Below are positions 1 to 9,133 of a stretch of DNA of 64,000 bases, one piece after another. Within the stretch, counting starts at the first letter, position 1. Each line of letters starts with the position of its first letter. A model generated the notes under the pieces. The model was not told where the DNA came from. It saw nothing but the letters and a program-made list of their open reading frames with translations, and did not search any database. Both the position numbers and the translations under genes were made by a program. The DNA comes from Halomonas chromatireducens (GTDB lineage Bacteria > Pseudomonadota > Gammaproteobacteria > Pseudomonadales > Halomonadaceae). Location of the stretch: positions 3,299,678 through 3,363,677 of the forward strand of contig NZ_CP014226.1 in assembly GCF_001545155.1 (NCBI RefSeq). Direction: 5' to 3'.

Positions 1-315
1 GTTCGCGAGCTGCTGTTCAACGTCAAGAAACACTCCGACGTGCATCGGGCACATATCGAGCTCGACCAGACGAATACGCACATTCTCATCCGGGTCAGCG
101 ATACGGGCAGCGGATTTGACCTGCCAATGGTGGAGGCGGAGCAGCAAACGCACCCCGGCTTCGGGCTGGTCACCAGCCGCGAGCGCCTTCGGCTAATGGG
201 CGGCTGCATGCAGATAGAGACCACGCCGGGCGTGGGAACATCTATCCTGATAAAGGTACCGGCTCGGCCGGAATGGTTACAGGAGGCCCATGGGACTTCT
301 ACAGCGAAAACCTGA
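1..315 (+). CDS. Sensor histidine kinase, C-terminal fragment
   Basis: The gene is cut by the window edge; only the last 104 codons are present. The reading frame is open from base 1 and begins inside the ATP-binding domain: an N-box (RELLFNVKKHS), then the G1 box DTGSGFD and the GFGLVTSRERLRLMGG segment followed by GVGTSILIKVP. The GLVTSRERL arrangement is typical of NarX/DegS-type kinases (HisKA_3 class) rather than PhoR-type kinases. It autophosphorylates and passes phosphate to a response regulator; the overlapping downstream receiver protein is the obvious partner. The sensor part and signal lie outside the window. Confidence 0.85.
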   Translation, partial: VRELLFNVKKHSDVHRAHIELDQTNTHILIRVSDTGSGFDLPMVEAEQQTHPGFGLVTSRERLRLMGGCMQIETTPGVGTSILIKVPARPEWLQEAHGTSTAKT

Positions 316-328
316 CTATATCGGGAGC

Positions 329-724
329 ATGGATGCCATGATAAAAGTCCTTGTCGTCGAGGATCACGCCTTCATGCGTGACATGTTGCAAGAGTTCATC
401 GACCAGGAGGAGGACCTGGAGGTCTGCGAGACCGTCGAGTCGGGGGAGGTTGCGTTGGAAAGCCTCAAGGAGATGACACCTGACCTGGTGCTGGTCGACC
501 TCTCCCTGGGTGGAATCAATGGGTTGGATCTGATCAAGTCGATCAAGGTGAAATACCCGGCGATGAAGTGCGCGATCCTCTCTGGTCACGGGGAGCGTCA
601 CTATGTCGATCAGGCCTTCGAGGCCGGCGCCGAGGGGTATATCCTCAAGGGTGACCCGGACGAGCTGCCGGGTTCCATTCGGCAGATGATGCAGGGTCGG
701 CGCTATGTCAGTAAAACCTTGTAA
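329..724 (+). CDS. Receiver-only response regulator (no output domain)
   Basis: A 131-residue receiver domain. The start was set at the ATG giving MDAMIKVLVVEDH; a longer in-frame ATG at 290 lies inside the kinase gene. The acidic pair (VVEDH), the phospho-acceptor Asp in LVLVDLSLGG, the Thr/Ser position (ILSGHG) and the Lys in YILKGD are present. Family members paired with NarX-type kinases normally carry a LuxR helix-turn-helix after the receiver; here the stop falls right after the GRRYVSKTL segment that usually leads into it, and the next 60 bases contain no such domain in any frame. It is therefore a stand-alone receiver or a truncated regulator. The kinase lies immediately upstream. Confidence 0.8.
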   Translation: MDAMIKVLVVEDHAFMRDMLQEFIDQEEDLEVCETVESGEVALESLKEMTPDLVLVDLSLGGINGLDLIKSIKVKYPAMKCAILSGHGERHYVDQAFEAGAEGYILKGDPDELPGSIRQMMQGRRYVSKTL

Positions 725-785
725 ATTAAGGGGGTATCTTGTTTGAGAGTCGGGTGCATGGCCGGTTGATGCTGGATAGGGAGGA

Positions 786-1775
786 GTGAGGCCAGCATCT
801 GGGCGGTGGCTTCTGCGCTGGCGGCGCGGCCTGCTGGCTCTGCTGGTTGGCCTTGCCTGGTTGCCGGTGCAGGCTCAGTCACTGGGGCAGGCTCCGCTGC
901 GTGGCGATATGCCCGATATGCCCATGGGAACGCTGGGTACGGTGGGCTCCGATACCCTGGCCGGGTTGATGCTGCGCTGGGGCGAACAGCTCACCCATCA
1001 TTATCCCGGCGTGCGCCTGCAACTGCAGGTCAGCGGTTCCGCCAGTGCCCCGCCCGCATTGACCGCCGGCACCACCCGGCTGGGCCCCATGTCGCGTCCC
1101 ATGACCGACGAGGAGCGCGAGGCGTTCATGGCGCGTCATGGCTATCCGCCACTGGAGGTCGAGGTAGCCCGCGATGCCCTGGCGGTGGTGGTACATCGCC
1201 ATCATCCACTCGATGTCCTCCCGCTGGAGGCGCTCGATGCGATCTTCTCGCGTACCCGTCGCTGTGGCGCCGAGCATGCCGTTGATCGCTGGGAACAACT
1301 AGGCCTCGACTTCCCTACCCGACGCATCGAGCTGCATGGCCGCAACCTGGCATCGGGCAGCTATGGCCTGTTCCGCCAGCGTGCGCTGTGCGACGGCCAG
1401 TACCGCCGTAGGCTGAACGAGCACCCCGGCTCGGCGGCCGTAGTGGCGGCGGTCACCGAGAGCCTCGACGCCATCGGCTATGCCGGCCTCAACCACCTGA
1501 CCCCCGGGGTCAAGGCACTGGGCCTGGTGGATGCCGAGGGAGCGCTGCATACCCCGGACACCGAGAGCGTGCAACGCGGTGACTATCCGCTGGGGCGCTC
1601 GCTCTACCTCTACCTCAACCTCCCCCCGGGTGACGTGTTGCCGGCGCCGGAGCGGGCCTTTCTCGACCTGGTGCTTTCCCCGCAGGGGCAGGAGACGGTA
1701 GCGTCCCTTGGCTTTGTGGCACTGCCCGAGGAGACACTCTCGCGCCAGCGGCATGACCTCGGCCTGACGCCGTGA
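786..1775 (+). CDS. pstS: PstS-family phosphate-binding protein (left cassette)
   Basis: A 329-residue secreted binding protein. The GTG start at 786 directly follows a purine-rich AGGGAGGA and opens a signal peptide (Arg-rich start, LLALLVGLAWL core, VQAQ cleavage region). The phosphate-binding layout is clear: TVGSDTLAGLM, the VSGSASAPPAL loop, GPMSRPM, then ASGSYGLFRQRAL and HPGSAAVV. It is clearly paralogous to the protein at 13269-14222, with the same GSDTL, GPMSR and SGTYG-type blocks and similar length. It would deliver phosphate to the PstC/PstA permease encoded next. Unlike the right-hand paralogue it has no PHO box upstream; the box lies behind it, in front of pstC. It could serve a phosphate-like anion instead, but the context favours phosphate. 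Confidence 0.85.
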   Translation: MRPASGRWLLRWRRGLLALLVGLAWLPVQAQSLGQAPLRGDMPDMPMGTLGTVGSDTLAGLMLRWGEQLTHHYPGVRLQLQVSGSASAPPALTAGTTRLGPMSRPMTDEEREAFMARHGYPPLEVEVARDALAVVVHRHHPLDVLPLEALDAIFSRTRRCGAEHAVDRWEQLGLDFPTRRIELHGRNLASGSYGLFRQRALCDGQYRRRLNEHPGSAAVVAAVTESLDAIGYAGLNHLTPGVKALGLVDAEGALHTPDTESVQRGDYPLGRSLYLYLNLPPGDVLPAPERAFLDLVLSPQGQETVASLGFVALPEETLSRQRHDLGLTP

Positions 1776-1777
1776 GC

Positions 1778-1809
1778 TTGTCATCCAATTGTCATCAAGC
1801 CGTTATATT
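1778..1809 (+). promoter_or_regulatory. PHO box and -10 element for pstCAB-phoU
   Basis: Two consecutive 11-base repeats, TTGTCATCCAA (1778-1788) and TTGTCATCAAG (1789-1799), match the PhoB-binding PHO box (TGTCA repeats one helical turn apart). A TATATT at 1804-1809 can serve as -10. The box starts three bases after the stop codon of the upstream binding-protein gene. The pstC ATG at 1819 would sit only a few bases from the expected transcription start. Confidence 0.8.
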
Positions 1810-1818
1810 CTCCTGCTC

Positions 1819-2952
1819 ATGACCAAGCCCTTTCCCGCTTCTCCTGCACACCGGTCTCCGCGGCGCCATCTGCTCGATCGCCTGGCGACGGGGCTGATCG
1901 CGGCGGGGGGTATCGGTGTGATCCTGGCGGTGCTGGCCATCGGCGCCTTCCTGGCAATCGAGGTGGTGCCGTCACTATTCAGCGGCGCACTTGGCCAGGA
2001 GCAGATCACCCTGTCGCTGTCGCCGCTGGCCTGGGGGACCTTGAAGGCGGCCTTCTGGGCGCTGGTATTCGCCGTCCCCATGGCGCTGGGGGCGGCCATT
2101 CATTCCTCCGTGTATATGTCTCCACGGCTGCGCAGCCGGATCAAGCCCACACTGGAGCTGATGGAAGCCCTGCCCGGGGTGGTCATCGGCTTCGTGGCGG
2201 GCCTGGTGCTGGCCCCCTGGGTGGAGCGCCACCTGGCCGGGGCCTTCGTCCTGCTGCTGGTGATGCCGCTGGGCATCCTGATGGCGGGTGGTGCCTGGCG
2301 ATGGCTGAGCCCTACACTACGGCAGCGACTGCCGCTAGCCTGGGCCGGGCTATGGCTGGCGCCCTGGCTGGCCATGCTGGGGCTGGCTGCGCTGGAACTG
2401 GCCCCCTGGCTGGAGGCACGGCTCTTCGCCGGTGACCTTCGCGGCTGGCTGGATGCCGAGCTGGGCATCGACTATGCCAGTCGTAATGCCCTGATCGTTG
2501 GCCTGGCCATGGGCTTTGCGGTGATGCCCAGTGTCTACGCCCTGGCGGAAGACGCCCTGTCGGGGGTGCCGAGCAGCCTGGGCGAGGGCGCCCAGGCCAT
2601 GGGGGCAACCCGGTGGCAGACCCTGTGGAAGGTGGTGCTGCCGGCGGCGGCGCCTGGCGTTTTCGCCGCCGTGATGATCGGCGCGGGCCGAGCCGTGGGC
2701 GAGACCATGATCGTCCTGATGGCCAGCGGTAATACCGCGCTGATGAGCCTCAGCCCGCTGGAGGGGATGCGCTCCATGGCGGCGGGCATCGCCATCGAAT
2801 TGCCCGAGGCGGTACCGGGCAGCGATAGCTACCGGCTGCTGATCCTGGCGGCACTGCTGCTGTTCCTGTTCACCTTCCTGGTCAATACCCTGGCCGAGGT
2901 GGTGCGCAGCCGGCTGCGGCGCCGCTATCGTCGGCTGGGAGACCTGTCATGA
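1819..2952 (+). CDS. pstC: Phosphate ABC permease PstC, short form (left cassette)
   Basis: A 377-residue inner-membrane permease, one half of the phosphate channel. The ATG at 1819 (MTKPFPASP) was chosen because longer in-frame starts would lie inside the PHO box; no Shine-Dalgarno sequence is visible. An N-terminal membrane helix is followed by several hydrophobic segments and the cytoplasmic coupling loop EGAQAMGATRW..., ending in the PstC signature GRAVGETMIVLMASGNT. It lacks the large periplasmic insertion of the right-hand PstC (767 residues), so the two cassettes are not equivalent. Its last codons overlap the pstA start (ATGA). Confidence 0.9.
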   Translation: MTKPFPASPAHRSPRRHLLDRLATGLIAAGGIGVILAVLAIGAFLAIEVVPSLFSGALGQEQITLSLSPLAWGTLKAAFWALVFAVPMALGAAIHSSVYMSPRLRSRIKPTLELMEALPGVVIGFVAGLVLAPWVERHLAGAFVLLLVMPLGILMAGGAWRWLSPTLRQRLPLAWAGLWLAPWLAMLGLAALELAPWLEARLFAGDLRGWLDAELGIDYASRNALIVGLAMGFAVMPSVYALAEDALSGVPSSLGEGAQAMGATRWQTLWKVVLPAAAPGVFAAVMIGAGRAVGETMIVLMASGNTALMSLSPLEGMRSMAAGIAIELPEAVPGSDSYRLLILAALLLFLFTFLVNTLAEVVRSRLRRRYRRLGDLS

Positions 2953-4532
2953 GTCCGGCCGCGGTGACGGGGCGCGCCCGGCTGCCACGGGGCGAGGGGG
3001 CCTGGGCCTGGCTGGCCGCCGGCAGCGTGGCCCTGTCGCTGCTGCTGCTCGGGGGACTGCTGACGCTGATCGCCGTGCGCGGCCTCGCACACTTCTGGCC
3101 GGCATCCGTGTCGCTGGTGGAACTCGACGATGGCCAGGTGTTCGCGGGCCGTGCGGTGCGCGAACTCCCGTTGCCGGCAGCGGATGGCGCAAGCGGGGGC
3201 AGGGAGCGGCTCTACTTTACCGGCAATCGCGATCTCGACGGCCATGTCTGGCAGTGGGTGGAGGTCGACCGCATCGTCGAAAGCGACCGCCCCCGTGAGC
3301 TTGTGGTCATGGAGCGTCTGCGCCATGGTGACTTCATCGGCCGCCTGGTCGACGTGCGACCCTCGGGGCAGACAGGGGCTCGGACAGCCGAAGGCGGCGA
3401 AGCGGCCTGGGCAGCGCTCCAGGCGCGCCTAGCCACGGTCGGTGCGCTGCGTGGCGAACGCGATGACCTCCAGCACGGCGTGATCCAGCCGCTGGTGCGC
3501 CGACTCGAGAAGGACCCCGGCGATAGGGCGGCGCAGCGCAGGCTGGCCGAGACCAACGAGCGGGTTCGCGAGCTTCAGGAGAGCATGCGGCGGGATGTGG
3601 TCGTGCTGGAGAGCGCCGATGGCCGGCGACTGCTCCTGACCCTGGACGAGGTGCTCAGGGCCTGGCGGCCCAATGCCATGCCGCTGCCGGAAAAGATCGG
3701 CGCCTGGTCGCGGGGCGTGTGGCGCTTTCTTTCCGAGGGGCCGCGGGCGGCGAATACCGCCGGCGGCGTATGGCCGGCAATCTTCGGTACCGTGCTGATG
3801 GTGATGCTGATGTCGCTGCTGGTCACGCCTTTCGGCGTACTGGCGGCGGTCTACCTCAACGAGGTGGCCCACCAGGGCCGACTGACGAACTGGGTACGCA
3901 TTGCGGTACGCAACCTGGCCGGCGTGCCCTCCATCGTCTATGGCGTGTTTGGCCTCGGGGTCTTCGTCTACGGGATTGGCGGCTCTCTCGATGAGTGGTT
4001 CTTCAGCGATGAGCTGCCGTCGCCCACCTTCGGCACCGGGGGCCTGCTGTGGGCCTCGCTGACCCTGGCGCTGCTGACCCTGCCGGTGGTGATCGTGGCC
4101 ACCGAAGAGGGGCTGGTCCGGATTCCCGAGCATCAGCGGGAAGGCGCGCTGGCGCTGGGAGCCACGCGTCTTGAGATGCTGACCCGGGTGGTGCTGCCCA
4201 TGGCCGTACCCGCCATGCTGACCGGCGTGATCCTGGCCGTCGCCCGTGCCGCCGGTGAAGTGGCGCCGCTGATGCTGGTGGGTGTCGCCAAGCTGGCGCC
4301 ACAGGTGCCGGTGGACGGCGAATTTCCCTTCCTGCATCTTGATCGCAAGTTCATGCACCTGGGCTATCACGTCTACGATACCGCGTTCCATGGCGACGAT
4401 ATCCAGGCGGCTATGCCGGTGGTCTATGCCACGGCGCTGCTGCTGGTTCTGGTGGTGGTGGTGCTTAACCTGACTGCAATATTTCTGCGCCATTATTTCA
4501 GGGCGCGTCACGGTGCGCTGTCGCGCCACTGA
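2949..4532 (+). CDS. pstA: Phosphate ABC permease PstA (left cassette)
   Basis: A 527-residue permease, much longer than the roughly 300-residue enterobacterial PstA. The first ATG overlaps the pstC stop by four bases. One N-terminal membrane helix (about 20-45) is followed by a soluble region of some 200 residues (about 50-250) with charged, probably coiled-coil stretches (LRGERDDLQHGVIQPLVRRLEK; NERVRELQESMRRD), then the membrane domain with the coupling loop EGALALGATRLEML and AVARAAGEVAPLMLVGV. The long insertion is shared with the right-hand PstA and with pseudomonad relatives. It works with PstC and PstB for ATP-driven phosphate uptake. Confidence 0.9.
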   Translation: MSPAAVTGRARLPRGEGAWAWLAAGSVALSLLLLGGLLTLIAVRGLAHFWPASVSLVELDDGQVFAGRAVRELPLPAADGASGGRERLYFTGNRDLDGHVWQWVEVDRIVESDRPRELVVMERLRHGDFIGRLVDVRPSGQTGARTAEGGEAAWAALQARLATVGALRGERDDLQHGVIQPLVRRLEKDPGDRAAQRRLAETNERVRELQESMRRDVVVLESADGRRLLLTLDEVLRAWRPNAMPLPEKIGAWSRGVWRFLSEGPRAANTAGGVWPAIFGTVLMVMLMSLLVTPFGVLAAVYLNEVAHQGRLTNWVRIAVRNLAGVPSIVYGVFGLGVFVYGIGGSLDEWFFSDELPSPTFGTGGLLWASLTLALLTLPVVIVATEEGLVRIPEHQREGALALGATRLEMLTRVVLPMAVPAMLTGVILAVARAAGEVAPLMLVGVAKLAPQVPVDGEFPFLHLDRKFMHLGYHVYDTAFHGDDIQAAMPVVYATALLLVLVVVVLNLTAIFLRHYFRARHGALSRH

Positions 4533-4551
4533 CGGAGGATAGAGCCAAGCG

Positions 4552-5409
4552 ATGCCCGAACTGCCGCTCTCACAGCCAAGCCAGCGATCGGATGCCACTC
4601 GTCTGGATTCGGATCGCCCCAACACAGCGGGGCCGATCATCGACTTCGCCCCCGACGTCAGTTGTCTCGATGTCGAGGGGTTGAGCCTGGCCTACGGTGG
4701 CAAGCCGGCGCTTCGCGACCTGACCCTGCGGGTGCCGCGGCACCGGGTCACGGCCTTCATCGGACCCTCCGGCTGCGGCAAGTCGACCCTGCTGCGGGCC
4801 CTGAACCGGCTCCACGATCTCAACGAGGCGGTGAGTCGGCAGGGCAGCATCCGCCTGGAGGGACAGGAGATCCATGCACCCGAGGTGGCGGTGGACGAGC
4901 TGCGGCGCCGGGTGGGGATGGTGTTCCAGGCACCCAACCCGTTTCCCATGTCGATCTACGAGAACGTGGCTTTCGGACTCCGGCTGCAGGGCGGCCTGAC
5001 GCGGCGGCGGATGAACGACATCGTCGAGTGGGCGTTGGAGGCGGCGGCGCTGTGGGATGAGGTGAAGGATCGCCTGCGTGCCTCGGCCTGGTCGCTCTCC
5101 ATCGGCCAGCAGCAGCGCCTGGTGATCGCCAGGACCCTGGCCGTTCGCCCCGAGGTTCTGCTGCTCGACGAGCCGGCCTCGGCGCTGGACCCGATCTCGA
5201 CGCTGAAGATCGAGGAGCTGATTCGCAGCCTGAAGTCGCAGCTGACCCTGGTGCTGGTCACCCACAACATGCAGCAGGCAGCGCGGGTTTCGGACTACAC
5301 CGCCTTCCTCCACGACGGTGAACTGGTGGAGTACGCCCCCACGGCCAGCTTGTTCACCAACCCGCGCCTGGCGCGCACCGAAAACTACATCACCGGCCGC
5401 ATGGCCTGA
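4552..5409 (+). CDS. pstB: Phosphate ABC transporter ATPase PstB (left cassette)
   Basis: A 285-residue ATP-binding subunit energising phosphate import. The ATG at 4552 lies behind GGAGGAT. Walker [11 protein letters not shown]-loop [17 protein letters not shown], Walker [13 protein letters not shown] and the switch His in [17 protein letters not shown] are present. The ABC signature reads [14 protein letters not shown] instead of the usual LSGGQQQRL, so the first signature Gly is replaced by Ile; that is a natural variant worth noting because the right-hand PstB has the canonical form. An N-terminal extension of about 40 residues precedes the nucleotide-binding domain. It lies between pstA and phoU. 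Confidence 0.9.
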   Translation: MPELPLSQPSQRSDATRLDSDRPNTAGPIIDFAPDVSCLDVEGLSLAYGGKPALRDLTLRVPRHRVTAFIGPSGCGKSTLLRALNRLHDLNEAVSRQGSIRLEGQEIHAPEVAVDELRRRVGMVFQAPNPFPMSIYENVAFGLRLQGGLTRRRMNDIVEWALEAAALWDEVKDRLRASAWSLSIGQQQRLVIARTLAVRPEVLLLDEPASALDPISTLKIEELIRSLKSQLTLVLVTHNMQQAARVSDYTAFLHDGELVEYAPTASLFTNPRLARTENYITGRMA

Positions 5410-5428
5410 CGGTCACCAGGAGAGTCAC

Positions 5429-6157
5429 ATGGACATCACCAGCGACACCCATAGCCAGCATATCTCCCGGCAGTTCAATCAGGAGCTGGAGGAGCTCAAG
5501 ACCCACCTGATGACCATGGGGGGGCTGGTCGAGAACCAGGTCCTGGAGGCGGTCAGGGCCCTGCTCGAGGGCGACAGCCGGCTGGCCGAAAAGGTCCGCG
5601 ACAGAGATCGCCAGGTCAACGACATGCAGCTCAAGATCGACGACGAGTGTACCCGGGTGCTGGCGCGCCGGCAGCCGGCGGCGTCGGACCTGCGCCTGGT
5701 ACTGGCGGTGATCCGTGCCACGGCGGACCTGGAGCGGATCGGCGACGAAGCGAGCAAGATCGCCCGCAACGCCCTGAGCCTGATCGAGAGCGGCACCACC
5801 GTGCGCGGACTGGTGGAAGTGCGCCACATCAGCGAGCACGTGCGCAAGATGCTGCGCGATGCGCTGACGGCCTTCGCCCGTTTCGATACCGAGCTGGCGC
5901 TGCAGGTGGTGCGCGAGGACGAGGCGGTAGACGACGAATACGGCAGCGCCATGCGCTCGTTGATGACCTTCATGATGGAGGACAACCGCGCCATCGGTCC
6001 GGTGCTAAGCGTGATGTGGATACTGCGTGCCCTGGAACGGGTCGGTGATCATGCCGACAACCTGGCGGAGTACGTCATCTACCTGGTCAAGGGGCTGGAT
6101 ATTCGTCACATGGACCCGGACCAGATCGATGAGGATGCGCTCAAGCGTCGTGGTTGA
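5429..6157 (+). CDS. phoU: Phosphate signalling adaptor PhoU
   Basis: A 242-residue helical protein with two PhoU repeats. The ATG at 5429 (MDITSDTHSQHISRQFNQELEEL) follows CAGGAGA with good spacing. The metal-binding helix motifs RATADLERIGDEASKIA and RALERVGDHADNLAEYVIYL are intact, one per repeat. PhoU links the Pst transporter to the PhoR kinase and shuts down the Pho response when phosphate is plentiful. It is the last gene of the left cassette, and its 3' end overlaps the convergent phoR gene by 17 bases. Confidence 0.95.
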   Translation: MDITSDTHSQHISRQFNQELEELKTHLMTMGGLVENQVLEAVRALLEGDSRLAEKVRDRDRQVNDMQLKIDDECTRVLARRQPAASDLRLVLAVIRATADLERIGDEASKIARNALSLIESGTTVRGLVEVRHISEHVRKMLRDALTAFARFDTELALQVVREDEAVDDEYGSAMRSLMTFMMEDNRAIGPVLSVMWILRALERVGDHADNLAEYVIYLVKGLDIRHMDPDQIDEDALKRRG

Positions 6158-7448
6158 GGCGCGGTGAGACCAGCCGCCCTTCGGGAAAGACGCAGCGGAA
6201 TAGCGCCCCCTGGCCGGGGCGCGTATCGATCTCCAGGTTGGCGTCGTGGCGCAGCAGCACATGCTTGACGATGGCCAGCCCCAGGCCGGTGCCGCCGGTG
6301 GCAGTGCTCCTGCCCTTGTCGACCCGGTAGAAGCGCTCGGTGAGCCGGGGCACATGCTCCGGGTCGATGCCGTCGCCGTCGTCTTCTACCTCGATACAGG
6401 CACCTGGGCCGCACGCCTTCCAGCGCAGGACGATCTGGCTGCCTGCCGGGGTGTAGCGCACGGCGTTGTAAGCCAGGTTCGATACCGCACTGCGTATCTC
6501 CTGTTCGCTGCCGAGCAGCGGCCGCTGCTCGTCGATTTCCACCGAGATCTGCTGCTGGCCGTTGGCGAGCGCTGCGGCATCGTGGCGGACGCTCTCGAGC
6601 AGCTCGCTCATGTCCAGCGGCGCGTGGTCGTCACCGCTCTGCTCGAGCTCCAGTCGTGACAGCAGCAGCAGGTCGTTGACCAGGCTCTGCATGCGCGTGG
6701 TCTGTCCCTGCATCTGGGCGAGGCTGCGGGCGAGGCGGGGTGGCAGCTGGTCGGCGTTGTCGGCGTAGGTCTCGAGATAGCCGGCCAGCACGGTCAGCGG
6801 GGTCCTCAGTTCGTGAGAGACGTTGGCGACGAAGTCGCGCCGCATCTGCTCCAGGCGATGCAGGCGCGTGATGTCCCGCGCCATCAACAGGCGCTCGTCG
6901 TCACCGTAGAGGGTGATCTGGATCTGCAGGACCATCCGCTCGTCGATGGGCGAGGGCAGCGTGAGGGGGTCACGGTAGTCGCGGGCATTGAAGTAGGCGA
7001 CGAAGCGCGGATCGCGTACCAGATTTGTGATGTGCTGGCCGCGATCCTGGTGGGTGCGCAGGCCCAGCATGCGGTCGGCGGCGCCGTTCCACCACTCCAG
7101 GTCGCCATGCTGGTCGAGCATCACCACGCTGTCGCGCATGGCTTCGGAGGACTCCTGGATGCGCTTGAGCGTGGTACGTAGCCGCTCCTGGGTATGGCGC
7201 TGGCCTTTCTGATAGCGGTAGAGCCGATCGAACAGCTCCCCCCACAGGCCATTGGCGGCGGGTGGCTCGGCCTGGGGGTTGCGGGTGAGCCAGCGGTGAA
7301 GGGCGCGAAGCCGGCGCAGGTGGCGGTAAAGGTAGACGCCCATGCCGGCGGCAAGGCCGAGCCCGAAGGCCGAGAAGAACCAGCCGATCAGGCCGCCGGC
7401 CCCGGCCAACAGCCCTAGCCGCCAGATTTCATGGCTCCATAGGCGCAT
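6141..7448 (-). CDS. phoR: Phosphate regulon sensor kinase PhoR
   Basis: A 435-residue membrane kinase. The ATG at 7448 (MRLWSHEIW) follows AAGGT inside the end of phoB with a one-base gap between the genes; a longer frame to 7484 lies inside phoB. There are N-terminal membrane segments (about 8-40), a PAS-like region (about 90-190, MLDQHGDLEWWNGAADRMLG), the phospho-acceptor H-box VANVSHELRTPLT, the N-box NLAYNAVRYTP and the G boxes DDGDGID and GGTGLGLAIVKHVL. It phosphorylates PhoB under phosphate starvation, under the control of Pst and PhoU. Confidence 0.95.
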   Translation of the reverse strand: MRLWSHEIWRLGLLAGAGGLIGWFFSAFGLGLAAGMGVYLYRHLRRLRALHRWLTRNPQAEPPAANGLWGELFDRLYRYQKGQRHTQERLRTTLKRIQESSEAMRDSVVMLDQHGDLEWWNGAADRMLGLRTHQDRGQHITNLVRDPRFVAYFNARDYRDPLTLPSPIDERMVLQIQITLYGDDERLLMARDITRLHRLEQMRRDFVANVSHELRTPLTVLAGYLETYADNADQLPPRLARSLAQMQGQTTRMQSLVNDLLLLSRLELEQSGDDHAPLDMSELLESVRHDAAALANGQQQISVEIDEQRPLLGSEQEIRSAVSNLAYNAVRYTPAGSQIVLRWKACGPGACIEVEDDGDGIDPEHVPRLTERFYRVDKGRSTATGGTGLGLAIVKHVLLRHDANLEIDTRPGQGALFRCVFPEGRLVSPRLNHDA

Positions 7449-7449
7449 G

Positions 7450-8139
<690 letters not shown>

Positions 8140-8173
8140 TCGGGGCCTCTAGCTCAGTAGCGGGTCGATGACG

Positions 8174-8209
8174 ATAACAGCACGATATCATGTCATTTCG
8201 ATGACAGCG
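8174..8209 (-). promoter_or_regulatory. Possible PhoB site and promoter upstream of phoB
   Basis: Upstream of phoB lies a TGTCAT half-site arranged as an inverted repeat, TGTCAT-TTCG-ATGACA (8191-8206), instead of the usual tandem repeats, followed on the minus strand by TGTTAT (8174-8179) as a possible -10. Autoregulation of phoBR through a PHO box is common, but this site deviates from the direct-repeat form, so the assignment is tentative. The same hairpin could also terminate the upstream pst transcript. Confidence 0.4.
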
Positions 8210-8257
8210 CTATCGCACCCGGCGACCCAATGGAAGTGACGACGGTGGGTGCCGGCA

Positions 8258-9073
8258 TCATCCATAGCGTCCGGTGATGTAATCCTCGGTCTGCTTCTTC
8301 TCGGGCTCGGTGAAGATGGTGTTGGTCTCGCCGAACTCGACGAGGTCGCCCAGGTACATGAAGGCTGTGTAGTCGGAGACCCTGGCCGCCTGCTGCATGT
8401 TGTGGGTGACGATGAGGATGGTGTACTGCTCCTTGAGCTCGTGGATCAGTTCCTCGATCTTCAGCGTCGAGATCGGGTCCAGCGCCGAGGCCGGTTCGTC
8501 GAGCAGGATCACCTCCGGCTCGATGGCGATGGCCCGGGCGATCACCAGGCGCTGCTGCTGGCCGCCGGAGAGGCCGAAGGCGTTGTCGCCGAGCCGGTCC
8601 TTGACCTCGTCCCACAGCGCCGCGCCACGCAGCGAGCGCTCGACCACCTCGTCGAGCACCGACTTGCTGTTGACGCCCTGCAGGCGCAGGCCGTAGGCGA
8701 CGTTCTCGTAGATCGACTTGGGAAAGGGATTGGGCTTCTGGAACACCATGCCCACCTTGCGGCGCAGCTCGGCGACATCCACGCCGCGGGCGTAGATATT
8801 CTCGTCGTCGAGCAGGATCTCGCCCTCGATGCGGCAGATGTCGACCAGGTCGTTCATGCGGTTGAAGCAGCGCAGCAGGGTCGACTTGCCGCAGCCCGAG
8901 GGGCCGATAAAGGCGGTCACCTTGTTGGCCGGGATATCCAGGTCGATGCCCTTGAGCGCCTGGTCCTTGCCGTAGAACAGGTTGAGGTCGCGCACCTTGA
9001 AGGTGGTCTTGCCCATGCCGAGCATGGCGTCGCGATGGCTGGCGGTGGTCATGGCTGACGTCATGGTAGTCAT
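8258..9073 (-). CDS. pstB: Phosphate ABC transporter ATPase PstB (right cassette)
   Basis: A 271-residue ATPase with Walker [11 protein letters not shown]-loop [21 protein letters not shown], canonical signature [16 protein letters not shown], Walker [13 protein letters not shown] and [18 protein letters not shown]. The start at 9073 follows GGCGAGAG; the in-frame extension to 9118 lacks such a site. It is closely similar to the left PstB, but residues around the signature differ (LSGGQ versus LSIGQ). It lies downstream of pstA and upstream of phoB-phoR on the same strand. Confidence 0.95.
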   Translation of the reverse strand: MTTMTSAMTTASHRDAMLGMGKTTFKVRDLNLFYGKDQALKGIDLDIPANKVTAFIGPSGCGKSTLLRCFNRMNDLVDICRIEGEILLDDENIYARGVDVAELRRKVGMVFQKPNPFPKSIYENVAYGLRLQGVNSKSVLDEVVERSLRGAALWDEVKDRLGDNAFGLSGGQQQRLVIARAIAIEPEVILLDEPASALDPISTLKIEELIHELKEQYTILIVTHNMQQAARVSDYTAFMYLGDLVEFGETNTIFTEPEKKQTEDYITGRYG

Positions 9074-9133
9074 CTCTCGCCTCTTGGGTGTTGTGGCGAC
9101 GGCCCAGGCCGTCGCCATGCAGTCGGGTTGGCG

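Noticed and set aside
1789..1818. TTG start at 1789 giving a 10-residue longer PstC
   Set aside because: It lies inside the PHO box and upstream of the expected transcription start.
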